Source: Phycisphaerales bacterium UBA3158 (GTDB lineage: Bacteria > Planctomycetota > Phycisphaerae > Phycisphaerales > SM1A02). From it: a stretch of DNA of 9,213 nucleotides. Both the position numbers and the translations under genes were made by a program. Positions 1 to 6,692 of the stretch are shown piece by piece (the first letter of the stretch is position 1; each line of letters starts with the position of its first letter). Below the pieces are notes generated by a model, which saw only the letters and a program-made list of their open reading frames with translations, did no database searches and was not told where the DNA came from. Where the stretch lies: positions 1 through 9,213 of the forward strand of contig DEYM01000107.1 of assembly GCA_002364555.1 (NCBI GenBank). The letters run 5' to 3'.

Positions 1-1
1 C

Positions 2-907
2 AACGTGTCCGTTGGTGATCCGATCACCTTGACCATGACCATCACGAATACCGGCGATGATCAGACGGACATGGATGTGGTTCCAGCGCCTCCTCTACAC
101 AAGATCCCGAAGCTAGATCAGGATTTCCGTGTCCCCAAGGAGACGCTTGCTGGAGTCACGAGTGGGCGGAATAAGACATTCACCCAGACGATCCGAGCCA
201 AGAATGACGGAATCGATTCGATTCCCCCGATCACATACAGCTTCTTCGATCCGCAATCAGGTAGCTACCAAACCGATGACAGCCGCCCCATACGACTGGA
301 AGTGAGCGGCTCCGAAACCATCGATTCATCAGACATCAACGGCAATCCTCGACAAATCGGCATCGCCAGCACCGACAGTCTCCACAGCGTCACCGGAGGC
401 TTGCTGGCAAACTACACGGGATCAGATCGTCTGCTCTCCAATCAGGGCCCACCCAGCGACTGGTGGCTGGTGATCATCCTTGCGGGCCCTCCGATCGTCT
501 GTGTGATGCTCGCCGCGACAATTCAGGGCATGCGTGGCCATGCTTCCGATCCGACGAGAGTTCGCTCACGCAAGGCCGCCAGGATCGCCATTGAACGACT
601 GCGAGACTCGACCCTGCCGGATGACGTACAGGTTGCCCAGATCGTCTGTGGTTATGTGGCGGACAAGATCGGCAAGCCGGCGGCAGGCTTTCTCAGAAGC
701 GATGTCCATCAGGCACTGACGACATCCGAAGTCGAGGAGACCCTCGTCGTCGAAATGGACAAGCTGCTTCTCCATTGCGAAAGAATGCACTATTCAGGCG
801 ACTCGGACTCAGCCCGATCCTCGCTCAAGAGCGAGGCGATTTCACTGATCAAATCACTGGAATCCGATGGCTCAATACGAAGAATCAACCTGCGAGACCA
901 GTCATGA
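2..907 (+). CDS. BatD-like protein (oxygen tolerance family), 5'-truncated by window edge
   Basis: The reading frame is open from base 2, so the gene begins outside the window; about 301 residues are visible. The first ~100 visible residues are beta-rich and periplasmic, opening with GDPITLTMTITNTGD and ending in SFFDPQSGSYQTDDSRPIRL, typical of the repeated Ig-like domains of BatD proteins. A linker leads to a single membrane span (about residues 153-175, WWLVIILAGPPIVCVMLAA) and a ~120-residue helical, charged cytoplasmic tail (ARIAIERLRD..., CGYVADKIGKPAAGF), as in planctomycete BatD homologues. BatD is a membrane-anchored member of the Bat system (with MoxR ATPase and VWA-domain BatA/B), whose biochemical role is not settled. 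The downstream BatE-like gene starts inside its stop codon, which supports an operon. Identification rests on domain layout and context; the in-frame GTG at base 5 is internal, not the start. Confidence 0.75.
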   Translation, partial: NVSVGDPITLTMTITNTGDDQTDMDVVPAPPLHKIPKLDQDFRVPKETLAGVTSGRNKTFTQTIRAKNDGIDSIPPITYSFFDPQSGSYQTDDSRPIRLEVSGSETIDSSDINGNPRQIGIASTDSLHSVTGGLLANYTGSDRLLSNQGPPSDWWLVIILAGPPIVCVMLAATIQGMRGHASDPTRVRSRKAARIAIERLRDSTLPDDVQVAQIVCGYVADKIGKPAAGFLRSDVHQALTTSEVEETLVVEMDKLLLHCERMHYSGDSDSARSSLKSEAISLIKSLESDGSIRRINLRDQS

Positions 908-1749
908 AGTTGGCGATAGTCACCATTCTGCTTTCCTGCCTGTGGACGTCACAGAGCTTCGCGATTGATCTCGATCTGACACGGGATCAACAGGTGAAGA
1001 TTCTCGATGAAGCACAGGCCAGCTACGACAAGGCCGCTTCTCTTCTTCGAAGCGACCCCGAATCCGCGGATGCGATGTTCAGGGAATCATCCGATCGATT
1101 CCAACTGCTCATTGACAGTGGCATCATCAATGGAGACCTCTACTACGATCTGGGCAATGCCTGCCTTCAATCCGGTGATCTTGGCCGGGCCGTCGTCAAC
1201 TATCTCAGAGCCGATGCCCTGAATCCGACTGATCCGAGAATCGAAGCCAATCTATCGCACGCCAGATCACTTGTACGACCTCAGGTGACCAAGGATGGAT
1301 CGGATGCATTGCTTCATCGATTGACCTTCTGGCATCACGGCTGGCCTGTCAAATGGAGACTCGTCCTCTTCGCATCCGCATGGACCATACTGTGGGCTTC
1401 GATACTGATCAGGATCTGGAGAAGGTACCCCGGCTTCCTGTGGTTCACTGGAATCGCCGCGGTGGTTGCCATTGCGTTCGGGGCATCCACCTTCATCTCG
1501 ATAGCCTCATCCGATGCCTCCCAGCAAGGGGTTCTCATACGGGATGACGTCGTGGTCAGAAAGGGCAATGCGGAGAGCTACTCACCGCAGTTCGAGCAAC
1601 CCGTCAATCAGGGGCTGGAATTCAGAGTACTTGAACAAAGACCGGATTGGCTGCACATTGAACTCAACAATGGCGAATCAGGATGGATCCCGAGATCGGA
1701 TGCTGAAATCGTCTCCGAGGAGATGACAGCCAACATGGCGATCATCTGA
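904..1749 (+). CDS. BatE-like TPR and SH3-domain membrane protein
   Basis: A 281-residue protein. The start is taken as the ATG at 904, which overlaps the TGA of the upstream gene (ATGA). It gives a clean signal peptide or N-terminal anchor (MKLAIVTILLSCLWTSQSFA, likely cleavage after A20), whereas the longer in-frame extension upstream lies inside the BatD-like gene. Residues ~33-122 hold TPR-like helices (AQASYDKAASLL; GDLYYDLGNACLQSGDLGRAVVNYLRADALNPTDPRIEANL). Two membrane spans follow at ~151-170 and ~177-201. Residues ~208-270 form a bacterial SH3-like domain (VLIRDDVVVRKGNAES ... GLEFRVLEQRPDWLHIELNNGESGWIPRSD). TPR, two spans and SH3 is the usual BatE layout, and adjacency to a BatD-like gene supports it. 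The role, an accessory scaffold of the Bat complex in the envelope, is inferred from the family. No strong Shine-Dalgarno is seen, so translation is probably coupled to the upstream gene. Confidence 0.8.
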   Translation: MKLAIVTILLSCLWTSQSFAIDLDLTRDQQVKILDEAQASYDKAASLLRSDPESADAMFRESSDRFQLLIDSGIINGDLYYDLGNACLQSGDLGRAVVNYLRADALNPTDPRIEANLSHARSLVRPQVTKDGSDALLHRLTFWHHGWPVKWRLVLFASAWTILWASILIRIWRRYPGFLWFTGIAAVVAIAFGASTFISIASSDASQQGVLIRDDVVVRKGNAESYSPQFEQPVNQGLEFRVLEQRPDWLHIELNNGESGWIPRSDAEIVSEEMTANMAII

Positions 1750-1759
1750 AGGCGACACC

Positions 1760-3592
1760 TCAACCAAGACCGCAATCCCAGTCTGCAATCACTCCCAGCA
1801 GATCGTCGATGTCGTACGTGCTGCCGAAGCCATCGAGCACCTGAAGCAGGTCCTGCACATCGGTCCGACCGGAACCGTCTATATCACCTTCACAGTCGAC
1901 CGGAGAGTCCTCGATGGTCACCACCAGGGAAAATGACAGTGTCTGATCCGTGGCTCCCGGAAGATTCTCATCACTCGCCAGGAGCTGCATGGCATCTGAA
2001 AGCTGTCCCGCCCCAAGCCCGGTCGTGTCGATCTCTATCTCGATCGTTCCCGGTGAACTCGTGACACCATTCTCAAGTGTTCCAGCCAACTGGAATGGAG
2101 CGTCAACCCCGTCGACGGCATCGAGATCCAATGATGCCTGCCCCGAATCCCATCCATTGTTCCAGACGGGTATCTCGATTACCTGGATACCACTGTTCGC
2201 AGAAAGAGTCGCTGAAACGACCGTGAAGTTCGTATCCGATCCAGCGGAGAAAGACGCGTCGGAATGACGTAGAACCGTACCGGTGATCGGTATCTCGGCT
2301 GGCGACCCCTGAACGAAATCGTCATCGGAATTGACCAGCAGAGTGCCACTGACGACACCACTGCCAGTTGGCATGATCGTGAACGGCGTCCACTCGTCCT
2401 CACCCGGGGAGAGCATGCCGGAGCCGGATACGCCCTGGATACCCTCCTCGCCGCTCAGATACCACGCCATGTCCGAACCACCACCTGCATAGGCAGGCGA
2501 ACAGCTGTTCTTCACGTTGACGAAGAGTTCAAGTTCCCCACCGGCGATGATCGTCCCGAATCCGGAATTGAACATCGTTGCCGTCATGGAGGCGGGTATG
2601 CGGTAATCCACCATGACAGGAATATGGTCGGAGGCGTTATGGAGGTTGTTTGCCAGGGAGTTCGATCGGGCCGTCTCTCCGGGAAAATAACTGTTGTTCC
2701 CATCGTTGATGGCGTCGTTGTAATGGTTCCCATCGTTTCCAACGGCACGCATTGAACCGGAGATCATCTTCAATCCGCGGCTTCCAGACAAATTGGTGGT
2801 GTGAAGCTGAAAGTCGAATCGATCATCCATGCCTCCACTGGCGAGTCCATCATCGGAAATGACTCTTGGTGACTGGGTATGCTTCGATGCATTGCCACCA
2901 CCTGACCAGCTGCCCGATCCCAGAGGATCCAGGATTTGATCCGTTCCGTAGTTCAGGATCGCCTGGTAGGCCGACTCGTTGTTGCTGTAGAAGTTGAAGT
3001 CGCCACAGACGATGACATGCGGATCACCGGAGAGCTCCTCGATGTTCTCCTTGATGTTCTCCGCACCGAACAACCGGTCTTCCTCGTTCGACTCGCCGGT
3101 ACCCGCCTTGAGATGGCCGCTGTAGACATAGAAGTCCACGAATGGATCGCTGAATCCAGTCAGGCGAAACTGCCAGCGTCTTGCTCTTCTACCCGCTCCG
3201 GTGAAGGTCCCATCATGTCCAGAGGGAACCTCGAACACCACATCGGATCGATAGAACACGGCCTGAGCACCTCCATAGGAGTCCTCATTCGTGTTCGTAT
3301 ACGTCCCTGCGGTGTACAGAGGGGAGAGCATGGAATTGAGTGCGTTGAAGGTGTCCTGGGTGACTTCCTGGAAGACCATGATGGATACCGGATGGGCCTG
3401 ACCGGCATGGTCATCACTGGACATCTCATTCAACACAGACGCCAAGGCGGCCTGATTGCCTCGCAGCTGGGCGATGTTGTAGTTGATAACCCTGACCTGG
3501 GCATGAACCGAGGAGGAAATCATGGCGATCAATGCCACGATGACTAATCCATGAATCCGGATGGCAGCCCCCCATCGGGTTTCACTCTTCAC
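1760..3592 (-). CDS. Secreted endonuclease/exonuclease/phosphatase-fold protein with dockerin-like C-terminus
   Basis: A 610-residue exported protein. The start is a GTG at 3590-3592, with GAGGAG 8 bases upstream. A signal peptide follows (residues 1-31: hydrophobic GLVIVALIAMISSSVHA). Residues ~33-332 form a DNase I-like EEP domain with all expected active-site motifs visible: N39 (NYNI), E76 (VFQEV), H160 (YSGHLKAG), D198 and N200 (CGDFNFYSN), a DDRFDF block at 256-261, and D322-H323 (ASDHIPVMVDY). Catalysis is therefore likely intact; nucleic acid or a phosphoester is the probable substrate, but which is unknown. Residues ~335-562 are two Ser/Gly-rich beta-sandwich segments resembling choice-of-anchor/Ig-like modules. 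Residues 567-607 are dockerin-like: a good Ca-binding-type loop, DIDGSGRTDVQDLL, and a degenerate second half, STYDIDDLLGVIADW, with flanking C567 and C607. This arrangement is typical of Phycisphaerae exported proteins. The gene stands alone, convergent with the BatE-like gene (10-base gap). Confidence 0.88.
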   Translation of the reverse strand: MKSETRWGAAIRIHGLVIVALIAMISSSVHAQVRVINYNIAQLRGNQAALASVLNEMSSDDHAGQAHPVSIMVFQEVTQDTFNALNSMLSPLYTAGTYTNTNEDSYGGAQAVFYRSDVVFEVPSGHDGTFTGAGRRARRWQFRLTGFSDPFVDFYVYSGHLKAGTGESNEEDRLFGAENIKENIEELSGDPHVIVCGDFNFYSNNESAYQAILNYGTDQILDPLGSGSWSGGGNASKHTQSPRVISDDGLASGGMDDRFDFQLHTTNLSGSRGLKMISGSMRAVGNDGNHYNDAINDGNNSYFPGETARSNSLANNLHNASDHIPVMVDYRIPASMTATMFNSGFGTIIAGGELELFVNVKNSCSPAYAGGGSDMAWYLSGEEGIQGVSGSGMLSPGEDEWTPFTIMPTGSGVVSGTLLVNSDDDFVQGSPAEIPITGTVLRHSDASFSAGSDTNFTVVSATLSANSGIQVIEIPVWNNGWDSGQASLDLDAVDGVDAPFQLAGTLENGVTSSPGTIEIEIDTTGLGAGQLSDAMQLLASDENLPGATDQTLSFSLVVTIEDSPVDCEGDIDGSGRTDVQDLLQVLDGFGSTYDIDDLLGVIADWDCGLG

Positions 3593-3788
3593 GCCTGACT
3601 CTCCTCACAAGGTGGTGACACAGACCATGATTCGGGACAATCCCCTGCACGGTTGCATCAGAGGCTTCAGTCTACTTCCAGCAGAACCAATGACGAACAA
3701 ATAAGCAGCTGAAATGGCGATATCACATCTGAAAACGCTCTTGAAGAGTCGATTCCGGGCCTGATCCTTCATATTGGAACTGATTCGC
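3593..3788. other. Intergenic region between nuclease and adaptor genes
   Basis: This 196-base gap carries the 5' leader of the nuclease gene (ribosome site at 3601-3606) and the 3' end of the adaptor transcript, both on the - strand. The only hairpin noticed is a short A/T-rich one, CTCTTGAAGAG at 3738-3748, followed on the - strand by CGTTTTC. It is too weak to call a terminator. No convincing promoter pair, small gene or repeat is seen. Confidence 0.5.
3601..3606 (-). promoter_or_regulatory. Ribosome binding site of the secreted nuclease gene
   Basis: On the - strand the sequence reads GAGGAG with an 8-base spacer to the GTG at 3592. It is the clearest Shine-Dalgarno in front of a gene in this window and decides for the GTG start rather than a later in-frame ATG, which would cut into the signal peptide. 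Confidence 0.6.
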
Positions 3789-4883
3789 CTAGTTGGCTGA
3801 CAGTGGCACCATCAGGATTCCATCCTCAGGATGGCCAACACGTTCGCCAGGATTGATCCGGACCGTCGCCGTGGCACCGGAATGCAATGTGCAACCAGGG
3901 GCTTCCTCCAGAATGATCCGAACGGGGAACCGCTGAGCCAATCTCACCCAATCGAGCGCCGGTGGCACATCAGGCAAGGCGTTGACACTGGCACCGACTG
4001 GTTGAAAGATGGCTTTGCCGATTCCCTCGACGACCCCCTTGAGGGGCTGGCCTGGACAGGCCAGCAACCATACCTCGGCGGTCATGCCCGGTTCAATTCG
4101 ACCAAGAAGTGTTTCTCGATAATTCGCAAGGACGTACCAGCGGGAATCGTCCACTACGGTGAACAGCTGCACACCCTGATTGGCATATTCGCCACGAGCA
4201 ATGTTCAAGTTGGATACGTATCCGCTCACCTGTGCGCGAACAAAGCAGTATTCGATGTTCAATCTGGCATCGGCCAGCGAGGCAGCGACCTCCTGCCTTC
4301 GTGCATTACCATCCAGATCATCTCCCACCAGTCTCTGAGCTCGCTTGAGCTGCGCCTCCGCAGCTTCGACACGGCCGAGGGAGGCCTGAGCATCGCTTCT
4401 GGCTTTCTCAACCTCGTTTGGAGTCACGAACTTCTGAGCGAGAAGCGGCTCCAGCCTGGCGAGATAGGAGACGGCATAGGCGGATTCGGCCAGCATCTCT
4501 TCAAGCGATGCCGATGCGGCAAGAACGGATTGCCTGAAAGCCTCGATTTCAAGATCCGTCACCACAAGCTTGGCCTCGAGCCTTTCCACCTCGGCTTCGT
4601 AGGGACGAGGGTCGACGACGAAGAGAACCTCACCGGCAGTGACTCGCTGGTTATCCCTTACATTGAGCTCGACGATGTTACCGCTGACATGAGCCGCCAC
4701 ACCGACGGTGTTGGCTCGGACGAACGCATCGGATGTCCTCGGATACCGAACAAGCTCCATCAACGTCAATGCACATCCCGCCACTGCACCCACCCAGCAG
4801 ACGACCGCCACGATGACTGCCGCTGATCGCCGAACACGATCTCGAGGTGGTTCGCTCTGGGTGTCTGTCGAATCACTTGGCAT
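3789..4883 (-). CDS. HlyD/EmrA-family periplasmic adaptor (MdtN-like membrane fusion protein)
   Basis: A 364-residue membrane fusion protein that should bridge an inner membrane transporter to an outer membrane channel. A short cytoplasmic N-terminus (MPSDSTDTQSEPPRDRVRR) precedes one membrane span at ~21-44. Residues ~50-98 are the first half of the barrel-sandwich (lipoyl-like) domain, with the family pattern TSDAFVRANTVGVAAHVSGNIVELNVRDNQRVTAGEVLFVVDPRPYE. Residues ~95-210 form the alpha-helical coiled-coil hairpin (LEAKLVVTDLEIEAF ... VEAAEAQLKRAQRLV). The second lipoyl half is at ~211-240 (YCFVRAQVSGYVSNLNIARGEYANQGVQLFTVVD), then a beta-barrel domain (WYVLANYRETLLGRIEPGMTAEVW). Length and layout match MdtN/AaeA/EmrA adaptors. 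Its ATG lies within the end of the ytcA-like gene (11-base overlap, 4873-4883) and no Shine-Dalgarno precedes it, so translational coupling is likely. The MdtN assignment follows from the YtcA-like and FUSC partners. Confidence 0.9.
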   Translation of the reverse strand: MPSDSTDTQSEPPRDRVRRSAAVIVAVVCWVGAVAGCALTLMELVRYPRTSDAFVRANTVGVAAHVSGNIVELNVRDNQRVTAGEVLFVVDPRPYEAEVERLEAKLVVTDLEIEAFRQSVLAASASLEEMLAESAYAVSYLARLEPLLAQKFVTPNEVEKARSDAQASLGRVEAAEAQLKRAQRLVGDDLDGNARRQEVAASLADARLNIEYCFVRAQVSGYVSNLNIARGEYANQGVQLFTVVDDSRWYVLANYRETLLGRIEPGMTAEVWLLACPGQPLKGVVEGIGKAIFQPVGASVNALPDVPPALDWVRLAQRFPVRIILEEAPGCTLHSGATATVRINPGERVGHPEDGILMVPLSAN

Positions 4884-5151
4884 AGAAGACCAGCCAGATG
4901 AGAGTGGTGTACAGGATCAGCATGGATATGTAGCTGAGCGATCTGAGGGGAAGATGTTGATCGATGCCGAATCGCCTGAGCATGGACCAGGAGACCACCA
5001 TGCAGATAATGCCGGCGATTCCCGAAATCAACCATGCGGGAAAGAAGGCCCCCTCGATATTGACGAGTGGATCACAGCCCGCCAATGGAACCAGCAGGAT
5101 GACGACGAATGTCATGCGAATCATGCCTGTGAACATCGATCGATTGATCAT
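4873..5151 (-). CDS. YtcA-like small membrane lipoprotein of an efflux operon
   Basis: A small protein ending ...LIWLVFYAK. Its hallmark is the lipobox LVPLAGC after a hydrophobic stretch (TFVVILLVPLAGC), then a conserved-looking segment DPLVNIEGAFFPAWLISGIAGIICMVVSW and a second hydrophobic span near the C-terminus (SYISMLILYTTLIWLVFY). From memory this matches E. coli YtcA in order and motifs (lipobox Cys, then a GA(F/Y)(F/Y)P(A/G)W motif, then two spans); ytcA sits upstream of mdtNOP there. It overlaps the adaptor gene by 11 bases. The start is uncertain: the frame is open to a TTG at 5193, with ATGs at 5169, 5151, 5136, 5124 and 5115. I chose 5151 (26 residues up to and including the lipobox Cys), but 5124 gives a more compact signal (17 residues including Cys). 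The function of YtcA is not known; a helper role in the efflux assembly is inferred. Confidence 0.78.
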   Translation of the reverse strand: MINRSMFTGMIRMTFVVILLVPLAGCDPLVNIEGAFFPAWLISGIAGIICMVVSWSMLRRFGIDQHLPLRSLSYISMLILYTTLIWLVFYAK

Positions 5152-5200
5152 GTTCCCAGTGTAGAGCATCCTGACTTCAGGTGAAAAACCCAATCAACCG

Positions 5201-5209
5201 ATAGTATCA
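5201..5209 (-). promoter_or_regulatory. Extended -10 element of the ytcA-like/adaptor operon, possibly shared with the divergent outer membrane gene
   Basis: On the - strand bases 5209 to 5201 read TGATACTAT, which fits an extended -10 (TG-n-TAnnnT). Transcription would start near 5194, giving a short leader to the candidate ytcA-like starts. The same bases on the + strand read TAGTAT at 5202-5207, about 7 bases before the ATG at 5214. No good -35 hexamer is seen on either strand, so this is a proposal based on one element. Confidence 0.35.
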
Positions 5210-5213
5210 AGGC

Positions 5214-6692
5214 ATGAAACGGCTTCTATTACCTTTGTTGTGCCTGATGATTCCCTTGTCCTCATGTGGTCGTCCCCATCCACTTGCGGAGTGGGAACCG
5301 GACGAGTTCGCCCCGGCCTCGCCACAAAGAACCTGGTCGGCCAAGTGGTGGCCGGACGGAGGCGGTGAGACCCCGGAGATGCAGACGATACCGCCAGCCA
5401 TGTTCGAGAAAGATATTCTGGAAAGTCCATTGAGCCTCTCCTCCTCGCTGGATGTCGCCTTGAATGCCAATCCTCAGACGAGAGTCGCCTGGGCCAATGC
5501 CAGAGCAGCCGCCGCCGAATACGGCATTTCCCGCGGGGCCTGGTATCCCGCCATCGCGGCTTCTGCCGGTCTCTCGTACAGCCGCTCGCCTGAACCATTC
5601 GGTGGTCCCAACAACGTCATCATGGATGATTCGCTCATCGCAGGCCCGGGGCTGAGTCTGACATGGACATTGCTCGACTTTGGACGAAGAGAAGCCAGCG
5701 ACGACATGACTGCCCGTGCACTGCTTGCCGCCAATCTGAGATTCAATCGTGAAATCCAGGATGTCGCCTACGAGGTCCAGCGGGACTTCTTCAAGCTCGA
5801 AGCCGCGCATGGACTCATGGAAGCGGCGGAAATGGATCTTGCACTCGCCACCACCGTACTCCAGTCACTCGAGGAGAGGCTGTTCCTTGGACTGGCCACG
5901 ATGCCGGAGGTCCTTGAAGCGCGACAGTCAGAGGCACTCGCGGGCTATGAAGTGCAGGTCGCCAAGACCGCCATTCATGACACTCGAACCGATCTGCTGG
6001 TCACGATGGGTATCCCCCCGAGCAATGAAGTCGCCTTCGAGCTACAGCCCTATTCGCCGCTGCCCGATGAGATCGCCGTCAGCGTCGACAAACTCACGAC
6101 ACTGGCCATGGCGGCCAGACCGGATCTGGCCGCAGCCGCAGCCGATGTCCAAGCGGCCAAATCAGGCGTGAGAGCCGCTGAAGCCGAGTTGAACCCTCAG
6201 ATAGATGTCTTTGGAGACGTGGCCTATCACTACATCGACTACAGCCTGAATCCATTCGAGGGATTTCCTCCACCCAATACGGGTAGTGGCTGGGGAGCGG
6301 TCTGGTCCGCTGGTGTGGAGGGCAGCTGGCTTCTGTTCGATGGTGAAATTCGCCACAACAGAATCCGAAAGGCAAGAGCAGAACTGACTGCCGCCAGGGA
6401 GACGATGAGACGTGCCCAGCTCGATGCCGCAGGTGAAGTGTGGGATTCATACTTCGACTACGACGTCGCCACCCAACGCCACGAATGGTCATTGGCTGTC
6501 GAGGCGACCGCCATCGAGAGTTTCGAGGCTGTCCAGATGGCCTTTGATTTCGGTCTTCGGACACTCCCCGATCTACTCGGTGCCCAGCAGATGGTGGCCG
6601 CCGCCAGGTCCAACAGGATCCAGAGCCGGTCCGATGTGCTGATCTCAGCGGCGAGCATCGTTCATGCCACTGGCGATCTTCGGGTCAACTGA
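5214..6692 (+). CDS. TolC/NodT-family outer membrane efflux lipoprotein (MdtP-like)
   Basis: A 492-residue outer membrane factor, the exit duct of the tripartite pump. It begins with a lipoprotein signal, MKRLLLPLLCLMIPLSSC, with the lipid-accepting Cys at 18, as in NodT-type members. Two outer-membrane-efflux repeats follow (~75-275 and ~290-485). Each begins with a helix rich in Ala (LDVALNANPQTRVAWANARAAAAEYGISRGAWYP; LTTLAMAARPDLAAAAADVQAAKSGVRAAEAELNP), then beta segments (PGLSLTWTLLDFGRR; AGVEGSWLLFDGEIRHNRI), then the repeat hallmark GLATMPEVLEARQSEA at ~226 and its twin GLRTLPDLLGAQQMVAAA at ~447. The internal duplication and paired hallmarks make the family assignment firm. The gene is inverted relative to its presumed partners: divergent from the ytcA-like gene and overlapping the 3' end of the FUSC gene by 8 bases (6685-6692). 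Only AAGG one base before the ATG resembles a ribosome site, so a leaderless message is possible. Confidence 0.92.
   Translation: MKRLLLPLLCLMIPLSSCGRPHPLAEWEPDEFAPASPQRTWSAKWWPDGGGETPEMQTIPPAMFEKDILESPLSLSSSLDVALNANPQTRVAWANARAAAAEYGISRGAWYPAIAASAGLSYSRSPEPFGGPNNVIMDDSLIAGPGLSLTWTLLDFGRREASDDMTARALLAANLRFNREIQDVAYEVQRDFFKLEAAHGLMEAAEMDLALATTVLQSLEERLFLGLATMPEVLEARQSEALAGYEVQVAKTAIHDTRTDLLVTMGIPPSNEVAFELQPYSPLPDEIAVSVDKLTTLAMAARPDLAAAAADVQAAKSGVRAAEAELNPQIDVFGDVAYHYIDYSLNPFEGFPPPNTGSGWGAVWSAGVEGSWLLFDGEIRHNRIRKARAELTAARETMRRAQLDAAGEVWDSYFDYDVATQRHEWSLAVEATAIESFEAVQMAFDFGLRTLPDLLGAQQMVAAARSNRIQSRSDVLISAASIVHATGDLRVN

Noticed and set aside
775..903. An upstream extension of the BatE-like frame to 775
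   Set aside because: It lies wholly inside the BatD-like gene in another frame and would bury the obvious signal peptide that begins at the ATG at 904.
2936..3547. A 203-codon open frame on the + strand antisense to the nuclease gene
   Set aside because: It lies opposite the signal peptide and catalytic motifs of the nuclease; its own translation is low-complexity V/G/D-rich with no family features.
3731..3748. CTCTTGAAGAG followed on the - strand by CGTTTTC as terminator of the adaptor operon
   Set aside because: The stem has only four or five A/T-rich pairs with a tiny loop and the U run is short; too weak to call.
3831..4826. A 331-codon open frame on the + strand antisense to the adaptor gene
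   Set aside because: The opposite strand encodes a clear HlyD-family protein with all domains in order. The + strand translation shows no recognisable domain and is a codon-bias shadow.
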